Origin: a virus
Length of the DNA stretch: 30,410 bases
Direction: 5' to 3' (one strand)
Virus record (IMG/VR): IMGVR_UViG_3300042691_010135
Span: 1 to 30,410 of that record
Of this stretch, positions 21,821 to 29,215 are shown piece by piece. Position 1 is the stretch's first letter; each line of letters begins with the position of its first letter. The translations under genes and the position numbers were made by a program. The notes beneath the pieces are model-generated. The model was not told the origin of the DNA and searched no databases. It saw only the letters and a list, made by a program, of their open reading frames with translations.

Positions 21821-22784
21821 TTAGTTTCTTCTCATACCTCTCTAAAGCGTTACGACCCATCAAGGTGTCGTGGAATACCGTTCCGTCAGAAGCGTATAAC
21901 ACCGCCTCGCTCTGTGGGGTATCTTCTTGGCTCATGTCTCCTAGTAAATTTAACCCTAGGTTCTGCCGAGCCTTGTTCATGTGGGTGCGAAACATTGCAA
22001 GATAGATTTTATAAAGATGCGGGGCCTCGTTGCCAATGTTCTTAAAGTTGTTATCGTCTGCAACAAACATCTTTAACAACTCCAACTCAATCAGGGCTGT
22101 CGTCTGATTCTTAGTTCGCATCTGCTGCAAGGCTCCTGATAAAGAATTTACGTTGACCGTTCCTGGCAACCATGGGAAGCGTCGCCCGACAAGATAGGAA
22201 AACTCTGCAGCCACATCCCAGACAGTCCAATGCTCTTGAGGTCGCTTGCCTCTAGTTGCTGGCTTGTTGCGTGGCACGCCCTTTTTCGGGGTGTCCTCGG
22301 AGTCTAGTTTGCCGATGCCCCCGATTGAGTTATCGGCTTGTTGCTCCTCTTGCCATTTACGATTCATCGATTCCTCACTTACTTTTTTTATTTTTATATT
22401 TTCATAACTAGATTGACTAATATGACTATTAGGTACTAATGACTTATTGACTAGGTAGTCATAGTTACTAACTGCTCTATCTGTAGATGCCTCCGTAGCA
22501 GGGCATAGCGATGGCTCCTGTAGAGGGCATAGCAATTGATATTTATTGCCAGCATAGAACCCTCGTCCCCGCTTTTTTCTACAGGTTTCAAGTAGCCCTT
22601 TAGCCTCTAAGGTCCGTATAGCCTCTCTGACTGTGTTGCGAGACTTAGCCCTCGCCAAGCGTCCTAGAGTATCCATGGGCTGCTCTACGACCCCTTCTGA
22701 GGTCGCTAAAGACCATAGGGTAACAAAGAGACGGAACTGGAAGTGGCTTAAATTTGCTTCGAGCAGCCGAGATGACAGGCTCAT
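21813..22784 (-). CDS. Winged-helix replication initiator-like protein
   Basis: 323 residues. N-terminal winged HTH (~1-85): FQFRLFVTLWSLATSEG, MDTLGRLARAKSRNTVREAIRTLEAKGLLE, then the wing KKRGRGFYAGNKY. Residues ~110-185 look disordered and charged. A C-terminal helical part (~190-300) follows with WTVWDVAAEFSYLVGRRF. A wHTH N-terminus plus a helical C-terminus directly upstream of a DnaC-like loader resembles phage DnaD/RepN-type initiators. Origin recognition is inferred; iterons were not found in the gene by eye. ATGA overlap with the upstream gene. Confidence 0.72.
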   Translation of the reverse strand: MSLSSRLLEANLSHFQFRLFVTLWSLATSEGVVEQPMDTLGRLARAKSRNTVREAIRTLEAKGLLETCRKKRGRGFYAGNKYQLLCPLQEPSLCPATEASTDRAVSNYDYLVNKSLVPNSHISQSSYENIKIKKVSEESMNRKWQEEQQADNSIGGIGKLDSEDTPKKGVPRNKPATRGKRPQEHWTVWDVAAEFSYLVGRRFPWLPGTVNVNSLSGALQQMRTKNQTTALIELELLKMFVADDNNFKNIGNEAPHLYKIYLAMFRTHMNKARQNLGLNLLGDMSQEDTPQSEAVLYASDGTVFHDTLMGRNALERYEKKLNA

Positions 22785-23245
22785 TCTGGCTTACGGTATT
22801 TGAATTTACCGTCGCCATTTACCTTGTCAATAACCATCTTGTACACAACTGAAATTAGGGCATCTGTGAACTCTTCTAGCACATGAGTAAGGTGCTCCTC
22901 TAGGGCTTCGGTCTCAATGTCGATTATGTTCAGACCGTCCGTAATGTCCCAAACTTCGTTTTTGCCCCCTGAAAGTTCTATGACAGTTTCAAAGGCTTCA
23001 TCTGAGTCATCCCATGCAATTGCTATAACGTCCAATTGTTCTTTAGAGGCTATAAGTTCTTCAACAGTTCCTGTCTGGACAACTGGAATGTTCTTTTCCG
23101 CAGAAACTACGATGATTTGGTCGTGAGTCTCATTTTGCGGAGCATTAGGAATAACAATCATTGTTACTTCTTTTTTCTCAAGGAGCATACGAAGCCCCAT
23201 AGTTACATCTACATCATCTGCCGTACCTACGATTAGTAGTCTCAT
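22781..23245 (-). CDS. Hypothetical Rossmann-like protein (154 aa)
   Basis: 154 residues beginning MRLLIVGTADDVDVTMGLRMLL, then a second β-α unit (MIVIPNAPQNETHDQIIVVSAEK), DVIAIAWDDSDEAF and VWDITDGLNI. The alternation of hydrophobic β strands and helices suggests a Rossmann or flavodoxin-like fold, but no nucleotide-binding GxGxxG or catalytic set is visible. It starts TAATG with the upstream membrane gene and has an AGGAG Shine-Dalgarno. I recall the 'WD.TDGL' ending from other actinophage proteins of unknown function. Confidence 0.6.
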   Translation of the reverse strand: MRLLIVGTADDVDVTMGLRMLLEKKEVTMIVIPNAPQNETHDQIIVVSAEKNIPVVQTGTVEELIASKEQLDVIAIAWDDSDEAFETVIELSGGKNEVWDITDGLNIIDIETEALEEHLTHVLEEFTDALISVVYKMVIDKVNGDGKFKYRKPE

Positions 23246-23493
23246 TAAAATCTCCTAGTTTGAACTGTTTGAGGACGGTCAAGAAGCATCATCATCGCTA
23301 AAGATACAAAAGAAGATGCTGGGGCTAACACGATGATGTCTTGCCAAAAATACCCGAATAGGTAAAAGATACCTCCAGCAAGTGGGAGGGCAATAAACCC
23401 TTTTAATTTGCCGAGGTAGAAGTATGAGTCAATTGCTCCAATGACGTAAGAGACACTGAAGGCGGTGATTAGTATTTCAATTAAGGTGTCCAT
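23245..23493 (-). CDS. Small membrane protein (82 aa)
   Basis: 82 residues with about three hydrophobic segments: TLIEILITAFSVSYVIGAI, GFIALPLAGGIFYLFGYF and IIVLAPASSFVSLAMMMLL, then a hydrophilic Arg-rich tail. No signal peptide cleavage site. Holins have similar size and number of segments, but it lies far from any lysis gene here and has no endolysin neighbour, so holin is only a possibility. A TATAGT box 8 bases before the ATG suggests a near-leaderless transcript. Confidence 0.65.
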   Translation of the reverse strand: MDTLIEILITAFSVSYVIGAIDSYFYLGKLKGFIALPLAGGIFYLFGYFWQDIIVLAPASSFVSLAMMMLLDRPQTVQTRRF

Positions 23494-23507
23494 GGGCGAA
23501 GACTATA
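23494..23507 (-). promoter_or_regulatory. Possible near-leaderless promoter at the replication module
   Basis: TATAGT at 23507-23502 lies 8 bases upstream of ATG 23493. A start point 6-7 bases downstream would leave a leader of 1-2 bases, as in leaderless transcripts common in Actinobacteria. No clear -35 hexamer is seen 17 bases upstream (CAATGA). The site sits at the boundary between tail and replication genes. Confidence 0.35.
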
Positions 23508-23524
23508 CCCCCATCGACCTAAAA

Positions 23525-25744
23525 TCATTGGATTCGGGAGTAGGAGTCTCCTTCAAAACCCTTATAAGAGCGGATTCTATACGGCTGGTTTAGTGCCATC
23601 CACTCTCCGAGTGTCCACAAAAGGCGTGGAATCTTGATAGTTCTGCTGACATAGCAGTAAGAGTACGAGGCATGGGCAGTGCCTGACCAAAATACTCCCT
23701 GTGCTACAGGCAAAGACCCATCAAAGTAATCGCTTGGAATAAATCCTTTTTCAAATTGAGCATTATCTACAAATACGTTTTCCCCAGTTAATGTGGCAGC
23801 AAGATTTAATGCCATAGTTATGTTGCCTAAAGTTGAGAACCCAACTGGAACAAAGAGGCGAACTGAATAACGTTGCCAATCGGTAGTTAAGTTCCAAGTT
23901 GCAACCGCAGTGTCTGAGTCTACTCCGTCATCGTCTGTTGCTGAAAGAGTTGCAGTAATTGCTTTAGCAGCAGATGCTTTTAAGTACGCAGAGAAAATAT
24001 AGGTATTACCCTCAGTTATTTTGTAGGTGGTTGGGGTTTTATTGAGTTCAACCGCAACAGCAAAAGCGTTTTGACCACTAAATCTACAAGACCACGCTCC
24101 AGGTAACCCAGGTGGCACATCAGCCACACGAGTTTTTGATGAGTTAGTTGTCCAGTTATTTGTATTAGTTTCAAAAGAAGGATTAGCAATGATGTTAACC
24201 TTTGAGGAGTCTAGGAAAATATCTATTCCCCGTGCTTCATCAAAGTTAGTTGCCGTTGCTTGAGGTGCTAGTTGAATACAGTCAATGTTATAAGAGTTTT
24301 GAGTTGTAAATACAAATCTGTAAGTAGCGTAAACCGCAGTTGCTGGAGAAGTTACGTTTATAGAGAACCTTTGGTAAACACCAGTTGTTCCATTTATCTG
24401 GGCTTCTTGAACATAACTACCAATTGCTGCACCAAGATAATCATGCCATGTTATATCTGCTACAACGTTTCCATTGGAATCAGAGGCTGCGTAGTAACTA
24501 AATCTGTAGGCAGTTGACCCCTTTACTGGGGTTCCTTTTGTAACAGGGTTGTCTTTGCCTAGTCTCATAGTTGAACAGTTTGTTACTGTTCCCGTTGCGG
24601 TTACTTCAGCAACGTTTTGTGCTGTGTTAGCAAATCTAAATGTAGTTGCAGAAGGAACTGCGGTAATGGAACGAACCCCGTTAAAATCAGCAGTGGATAC
24701 TCCAGCAATTGTTACGCTATCTCCAACAGCCAATCCATGGGCTAAAGCCATAGTAATAGTGGCAACGTTGTCGGTTCTTGCTATTTTAGAAATTTGAGCA
24801 ACTGCGGTAACAAATCTTCCAGAATAAACTAAGTCAACCGCATTAGTTCCAGTAGGTCCTGGTTTATCACTAGCCGAAGTTAATGTGCCGTTTGTTCCTG
24901 TCCAACGCCCAACTCCTTGAGTAAAAGAAGAATCTTGGGTATCTAAAAAGATGTTTGGAGAAACAGTTAGGGTTGGAATGTAATTACTGACAGCCTCAAC
25001 ATAATTTTGAATTCCTTGCAAAGTTCCTTTAAGTTTGTAAAGGCGTAGGCTTTCTCTAATAAGTTTCTTTTGATTTCTATATGGTAGGCCCATTTCAGGG
25101 TAAAGACCAACGTTATCTGCAGCAAGTGGAACTAAAAACGGAGGGGTTTTTCTCTTTCCAAAAGAAGGTGTAAGCAATTCAGCCGATGTAATAATCTGGT
25201 CGTAAGTAAAGGAAAAGGCTTTTAGATAAGTTGCTAAGAAACTATCTGGGTCAGGAACTCCTGTAGGGCTTTTTTCTGGGCTAGTAAATACTCTTGGCAA
25301 AAGACGAAGCATTGTGGTTTGAGAGCCTCTATCCCTTGGCATTAACGTTGTTGCATAACCTGCTGGAATCCAAATAGAGTTGCTTGTGAAAAGAAAAACA
25401 GTGTAATAAATAAACTGACCTGGAGTAATGGGAAGGTTGTTGTTTGCATACGGGTCAATGAAGTTATCTTCACCATCTAAAAACCTATCACGCTCTACTA
25501 AACCAGTTAAATCTGTAGTTGAGGATTGTTCCCATAAAATAACGCCGTCTTCTTCTGTTTCAGAAAAGTTGTCATTGTTTCTGACAAGGCGAATTTTTGT
25601 AAAGTTACCTGAAGGAGAGTTCCATCGTACAAGGATTTTTCCATAGTCGATTGCCGATGCAGACATCGGTTCGGCGTTGAGAACAAGCCGTGGAGAGTTG
25701 CCGTAGTAGGCTCCACGGTAAATAAACCCCGTATACTTTGCCAC
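23525..25744 (-). CDS. P2 gpI-like tail protein fused to Fn3- and CBM-like modules
   Basis: 739 residues. An Fn3-like N-terminal module (~20-135), then a gpI-like region (~145-255) with LLPRVF, FLATYLKAFSFTYDQI and the KGTLQGIQNYVEAV helix typical of P2 gpI / phage_tail_I proteins. After ~265 come two carbohydrate-binding-like (CBM_4_9-type) β-sandwiches (WTGTNGTLTSAS..., NPSFETNTNNWTT...), with an HGLAVGDSVTIAGV phage β-module between. gpI is a baseplate component, so this protein could link the baseplate to cell-surface glycans. GTG 25744 has TAGGAG 6 bases upstream. Confidence 0.78.
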   Translation of the reverse strand: MAKYTGFIYRGAYYGNSPRLVLNAEPMSASAIDYGKILVRWNSPSGNFTKIRLVRNNDNFSETEEDGVILWEQSSTTDLTGLVERDRFLDGEDNFIDPYANNNLPITPGQFIYYTVFLFTSNSIWIPAGYATTLMPRDRGSQTTMLRLLPRVFTSPEKSPTGVPDPDSFLATYLKAFSFTYDQIITSAELLTPSFGKRKTPPFLVPLAADNVGLYPEMGLPYRNQKKLIRESLRLYKLKGTLQGIQNYVEAVSNYIPTLTVSPNIFLDTQDSSFTQGVGRWTGTNGTLTSASDKPGPTGTNAVDLVYSGRFVTAVAQISKIARTDNVATITMALAHGLAVGDSVTIAGVSTADFNGVRSITAVPSATTFRFANTAQNVAEVTATGTVTNCSTMRLGKDNPVTKGTPVKGSTAYRFSYYAASDSNGNVVADITWHDYLGAAIGSYVQEAQINGTTGVYQRFSINVTSPATAVYATYRFVFTTQNSYNIDCIQLAPQATATNFDEARGIDIFLDSSKVNIIANPSFETNTNNWTTNSSKTRVADVPPGLPGAWSCRFSGQNAFAVAVELNKTPTTYKITEGNTYIFSAYLKASAAKAITATLSATDDDGVDSDTAVATWNLTTDWQRYSVRLFVPVGFSTLGNITMALNLAATLTGENVFVDNAQFEKGFIPSDYFDGSLPVAQGVFWSGTAHASYSYCYVSRTIKIPRLLWTLGEWMALNQPYRIRSYKGFEGDSYSRIQ

Positions 25745-25753
25745 TTATGGCTC

Positions 25754-26197
25754 CTACTGGACTTGAATTGCGTAATAGTTAAGTTTGAGTGGAAAGTTAT
25801 TTCCAGATTGACTGTCAGTAATTGCTACGTTCATATCTACTTCGTAAGAAAATGATGATGACGAGACTGTTTTAACAGTTGCAAAACCATTTTTACCAGT
25901 TGTTGGGTAAATAACTGACAAAAGAACTACAGGTGTTGCTGTAAAACGACCTACATCAAAGGATTTTGTACCAATAATCAATAAATCTCCATTAGTTGAA
26001 GTTGTAAGATTTACTGTTCCAGTTTCGTATGCTAAAGGAACTTGAGTTGGACGAACAATGTTTGCGTTAAATGTTTGTGGTTGAGTAAAAGTATTCGTGG
26101 TTGCTTTTTGAGCATACGGAGATAAATCAGGGTAGGCAACAGATAGGGATTCCCACTCTGTACCACTCCACACTCGTACTTCTCTATACAATGACAT
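25754..26197 (-). CDS. Tail-associated protein, possible lectin-like C-terminus
   Basis: 147 residues. N-terminus VRVWSGTEWESLSVAYPDLSPYA resembles fibre/baseplate attachment leads; residues ~65-147 are β-rich: FDVGRFTATPVVLLSVIYP, GFATVKTVSSSSFSYEVDMN and LNYYAIQVQ, a spacing like H-type lectin domains. A receptor-binding role is inferred from this and from position before the gpI-like gene. No enzyme motif. ATG 26197 shares a base with the upstream TAA (TAATG). Confidence 0.6.
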   Translation of the reverse strand: MSLYREVRVWSGTEWESLSVAYPDLSPYAQKATTNTFTQPQTFNANIVRPTQVPLAYETGTVNLTTSTNGDLLIIGTKSFDVGRFTATPVVLLSVIYPTTGKNGFATVKTVSSSSFSYEVDMNVAITDSQSGNNFPLKLNYYAIQVQ

Positions 26198-26391
26198 TAT
26201 CGTTCCTGTCTAATTATCTTTGTGCCATCCCACTTATCGCCAACATGAGGTCTATCGCCCAATTCTGGGGTTCTTTCAATAACTAAAGGTTCACTCTGTA
26301 AAACTGCAGCCAGACGCTCATCTGTTATAAGAATGAATACAATTTCTCCGTCTATTACAAAAAGCAGTTCTTTATCATCTGGATTACTCAT
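26197..26391 (-). CDS. Hypothetical small tail-module protein (64 aa)
   Basis: About 64 residues from ATG 26391, with AAAGGAGAG upstream; the longer frame to 26427 is rejected because it overlaps more of the upstream gene. Mixed β/charged: LLFVIDGEIVFILITDERL, then VIERTPELGDRPHVGDKWDG. Resembles short tail-fibre accessory proteins but has no recognisable motif. Function unknown. Confidence 0.55.
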   Translation of the reverse strand: MSNPDDKELLFVIDGEIVFILITDERLAAVLQSEPLVIERTPELGDRPHVGDKWDGTKIIRQER

Positions 26392-26674
26392 TTGACTCTC
26401 CTTTATCGGTTGTAACTGTAACAGCATCCCACTTCCCTATGGGGCATGAAGCATGCGGTAGTTTTGTCTTTTCTTTCATAAAACACCCACATTTTTTACA
26501 TGTGGTGGTTAGTTTGATTAAGTGCTCGCATCCAAGACAAAGGTTTAAACGCTTAGTCTTAGTCTCTTCATCAACTCGACCTATATTTGGGTTCGCAAGG
26601 TCCCAAGGACGTACTGGGTCTCCAGGATTTTTTTCCTTAAACAGTTGCCAAGGTGTTTTCTTTTTCTCTGTCAT
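26384..26674 (-). CDS. Cysteine-rich zinc protein (DUF6171-like)
   Basis: 96 residues. N-terminal PWQLFKEKNPGDP, then a six-Cys cluster: Cys46, 49, 59, 62, 64, 77 in CLGCEHL...CKKCGCFMKEKTKLPHASCP, ending in GKW. The spacing C..C, C..C.C, CP.GKW is the DUF6171-like pattern I know from other phage genomes, where it sits near tail fibre genes. Four or more of these probably bind zinc. Function unknown. ATGA overlap with the cysteine-rich fibre gene. Confidence 0.68.
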   Translation of the reverse strand: MTEKKKTPWQLFKEKNPGDPVRPWDLANPNIGRVDEETKTKRLNLCLGCEHLIKLTTTCKKCGCFMKEKTKLPHASCPIGKWDAVTVTTDKGESNE

Positions 26675-27981
26675 TGTCCGAACGCCTTTACTTGTATTGA
26701 GCCTATGTTCCTACCATCTTCATAAACGCTAGGAGCACCAATAATACCGTATTTTCCTGCAGAAAACGCATTTGTTACAGAGGTAGTTTTTACAAGTTGG
26801 GTGTAGTTGATGTCTTTGTAAGCATTAATAGTGAGGGTGACATTAAATCCAGTGACCTTAAGAGCATTCCATCGCTCTGTAGTTTGAATATCTTGGGTTG
26901 TAAGAACCCCACCAGTCATAGTCAAAACCCTGATGTAGTAAAACTGTTCAAAAGCGGTAGCAGTTCCTGCTACTTCACAGACAAATCGTGACCCAGATTG
27001 GCAGCAGTTATAGTAAGGAACTTGCACATAGCCAGTAGAACAGGTGGCTGGAATTGTGTAAGTTTCAGTTGTAGTTGTTGAACCCGTGCAAGTAGTAGTT
27101 GGTACACCTTCTGAATACGCAGTACATACTTCAAAGTACTCAAGCCTTGTTACGCAACTTCCAGGAACTGTACGAGTACAAGTATCTCTATCACAACAGA
27201 TTGTTGAACAAGTTGTTGTACATGCTCCAGGTACAGTTCTGCACCTAGTTATTCCATCTTCTCTGGTACATTGAGTAGAGGACGGAGCACAGGTTTCTCT
27301 ACATGAGTTACAGTTTTTAATACAGCAACTGTAAGTTTCGGTTGTAGCAGGGCTACATATTGATACTGGTGTTGAATAAGAGTAAGAGTCAATACATTGA
27401 CGCTCTCCTATAACTGTTGTACAACCTGTTGGGACTGTAACTTGACGAGTGCCTGTGGTTGCTGGGGTCTCAGTTCCATAACAAACGTTGTTATACCCCG
27501 CTGGTTGAGTACATGAGGCAATACAGTAACTTTCATTTCGACCTGATACGCAAATTGGGTAGGTATATGAGGTTTGGTTATACCAAGGAAGTATTGCAAC
27601 CCAGTTATTTGCATCTAAGGCTCTTACTACAACTCCCATGCCAGGAGAAAGTTCGTTTGCTTGTAGTTCAAAATCTACAACACCCATATCAATAACTGCT
27701 AAAGGGTAATCTGTTTTTGCAGAGGTAGTGTTAGCAGCGTTATCTAGGATACGCCAAACACCTCGAAGGACTTCCCATGATTGTCCACTATCTGCTGTTC
27801 CTATAGAACTTGAGGTATTGGCTCTTCCAAATCCATCTTTAATTTCTGCAGCCCAAAATTGTTTCCAAACATTTTCAACTTTAATATAGCCCGCTCTTGC
27901 AGGTTTCCAACCACCGTCTACTTTTGCGTAGAGATTGGCAGCAGATTTAAACTGACCGCTTACCTTAGAACCAATAGCCAT
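26671..27981 (-). CDS. Tail fibre-like protein with dense cysteine-rich insert
   Basis: 436 residues. Start: two short units (LYAKVDGGWK, GYIKVENVWK) as in fibre N-termini, then a jelly-roll-like domain (GFGRANTSSS..., WRILDN, DFELQANELSPGMGVVVRA...NNWVAI). From Cys144 to Cys335 there are 26 Cys in 192 residues, none outside, with four [VI]P-x-x-C units (Cys187, 254, 276, 314) and many Thr/Ser. After it the β domain resumes (FYYIRVLT, ERWNALKVTGFNVTLTINAY). The insert is thus within the β domain. Receptor-binding role inferred. Start has AAGGA; end overlaps the DUF6171-like gene. Confidence 0.72.
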   Translation of the reverse strand: MAIGSKVSGQFKSAANLYAKVDGGWKPARAGYIKVENVWKQFWAAEIKDGFGRANTSSSIGTADSGQSWEVLRGVWRILDNAANTTSAKTDYPLAVIDMGVVDFELQANELSPGMGVVVRALDANNWVAILPWYNQTSYTYPICVSGRNESYCIASCTQPAGYNNVCYGTETPATTGTRQVTVPTGCTTVIGERQCIDSYSYSTPVSICSPATTETYSCCIKNCNSCRETCAPSSTQCTREDGITRCRTVPGACTTTCSTICCDRDTCTRTVPGSCVTRLEYFEVCTAYSEGVPTTTCTGSTTTTETYTIPATCSTGYVQVPYYNCCQSGSRFVCEVAGTATAFEQFYYIRVLTMTGGVLTTQDIQTTERWNALKVTGFNVTLTINAYKDINYTQLVKTTSVTNAFSAGKYGIIGAPSVYEDGRNIGSIQVKAFGQ

Positions 27982-27990
27982 TATTAGTCC

Positions 27991-28653
27991 TTACGCTGTG
28001 TACTTAATCCAGATGTCTCCGTTATTACCACCAGTTGGGTCTGCTGTAGACACAGTGATATTGCGAAGACGTGAAGTAAGTGCTTGGTCTCCTTGAAGGG
28101 TTCCTCCAGTGATTTGAATGGTTGTTTCAGCAGATAAAACTGCAGGTGTTGAATCTGAATCTACCCAAATTGTTCCTGTTGGAAGCCCTAGTGCAGCAGC
28201 ATCTGGTTGTGTTGCTTGCATAAGAATCGGTTTAATCTCTTGGTTATTGATATAGAGTTTTCCTGCAGCATCTACCTTTGTTAAAGTTGTTCCACCTGAG
28301 TTTTTAAACTGAAGTAAATCAGAACTTTGGCTGGTAAATCCTTGGACTGTTAGGGGAACGGTTGCAGCATTTGCTGGTTGAATGGTTCCGCCTGTGTACT
28401 TAAAGTACTGGGTATGGACATCGCCTTTAATACCCCGCTCAATATTTTGAATGCGAGCCTTTAGAGTTGCAAAACTAACTGTAGATTCGTCAAAGGTTCC
28501 AGTGTAGCCCGAAGTAACTTGAGGCAGGGTTCCAATAGTTGCTTGAATTGCTGTAACCTCGTTTTGAAGCGAGTTAATGTGTTCAGCAAGAACTAGGTCG
28601 GTAAAGTCTTCTTTATTGGTAAAGGACTTTACGCCTTCTGGAAATACAGCCAT
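27991..28653 (-). CDS. Minor tail/fibre protein with coiled coil
   Basis: 220 residues. N-terminal MAVFPEGVKSF, coiled-coil HINSLQNEVTAIQATIGTL, then KARIQNIERGIKGDVHTQYF, and repeated β segments (TVPLTVQGFTSQSSDLLQFKNSGGTTLTKVDAAGKLYINN), ending in GGNNGDIWIKY. The repeat-rich trimeric-fibre style resembles distal tail/fibre proteins; trimerisation via the coiled coil is inferred. ATG 28653 has GGAG 8 bases upstream. A 64-base gap upstream holds only a short AGGGA/TCCCT hairpin. Confidence 0.7.
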   Translation of the reverse strand: MAVFPEGVKSFTNKEDFTDLVLAEHINSLQNEVTAIQATIGTLPQVTSGYTGTFDESTVSFATLKARIQNIERGIKGDVHTQYFKYTGGTIQPANAATVPLTVQGFTSQSSDLLQFKNSGGTTLTKVDAAGKLYINNQEIKPILMQATQPDAAALGLPTGTIWVDSDSTPAVLSAETTIQITGGTLQGDQALTSRLRNITVSTADPTGGNNGDIWIKYTA

Positions 28654-28717
28654 CTTCTTTTCTCCTAATCTACAGGGATATTCTCCCTAGTTTTTGCTTA
28701 TTAAACTGGCTTAATTC

Positions 28718-29215
28718 TTAGCCATTGTTCCCGTGAGTATGCTGAATTGAGGTTCTAGTCGCCAAAGTTGCCCTAACAAGTGCTAAGTCAGTCTCTAAGG
28801 TTTTAATCTTGTTTGCCATAACCAAGAGGGTTGCTACAAGGTCTACCTCTGTTGTGCCATTTGCTGTGCGTTCTGTAATGATGTGGGTATTTTGTATGCC
28901 TGTTAAAGAAGTTGTATCACGTAAAACCTTTATGTTTACTCGTTTGTCTTTCTTAGGCTTACCAAAAGTCCCACACCAAATAGGGTATGAAGGGTCTCCG
29001 CCTTCAAAAATAATCCACACCCCGTCGCCAATGTCAGGAACTTCAGAGCGTACGCTAGAGACTTCTTGAGGCCACACGTAGTTAGTTACATCAACATCAT
29101 TTAATTGAGGAATTTTGACTTTTATTCTACGGTGACCTTCAGGGTCTTTGTTGTCAACAACTACTCCTCTGTATTGACCAAAGAACTTTTCAGAGTCTGC
29201 AACATTGTTATACAT
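28718..29215 (-). CDS. gp5/gpV-like baseplate OB-fold protein
   Basis: 165 residues. N-terminal OB-type domain: FFGQYRGVVVDNKDPEGHRRIKVKIPQL, WPQEVS, then PDIGDGVWIIFEGGDPSYPIWCGTFG, which follows the T4 gp5 / P2 gpV / VgrG N-terminal motif. The C-terminal part lacks the long β-helix and has a coiled-coil-like helix (LLVMANKIKTLETDLALVRATL) and an HTHGNNG tail. It is a hub or spike component of the baseplate. TAATG overlap with the baseplate J gene. A short spike suggests a separate tip protein elsewhere. Confidence 0.78.
   Translation of the reverse strand: MYNNVADSEKFFGQYRGVVVDNKDPEGHRRIKVKIPQLNDVDVTNYVWPQEVSSVRSEVPDIGDGVWIIFEGGDPSYPIWCGTFGKPKKDKRVNIKVLRDTTSLTGIQNTHIITERTANGTTEVDLVATLLVMANKIKTLETDLALVRATLATRTSIQHTHGNNG

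Noticed and set aside
28654-28717. Short AGGGA/TCCCT hairpin in the 64-base gap before the fibre gene
   Set aside because: Only 5 bp with a 5-base loop and no U-run; too weak to call a terminator.
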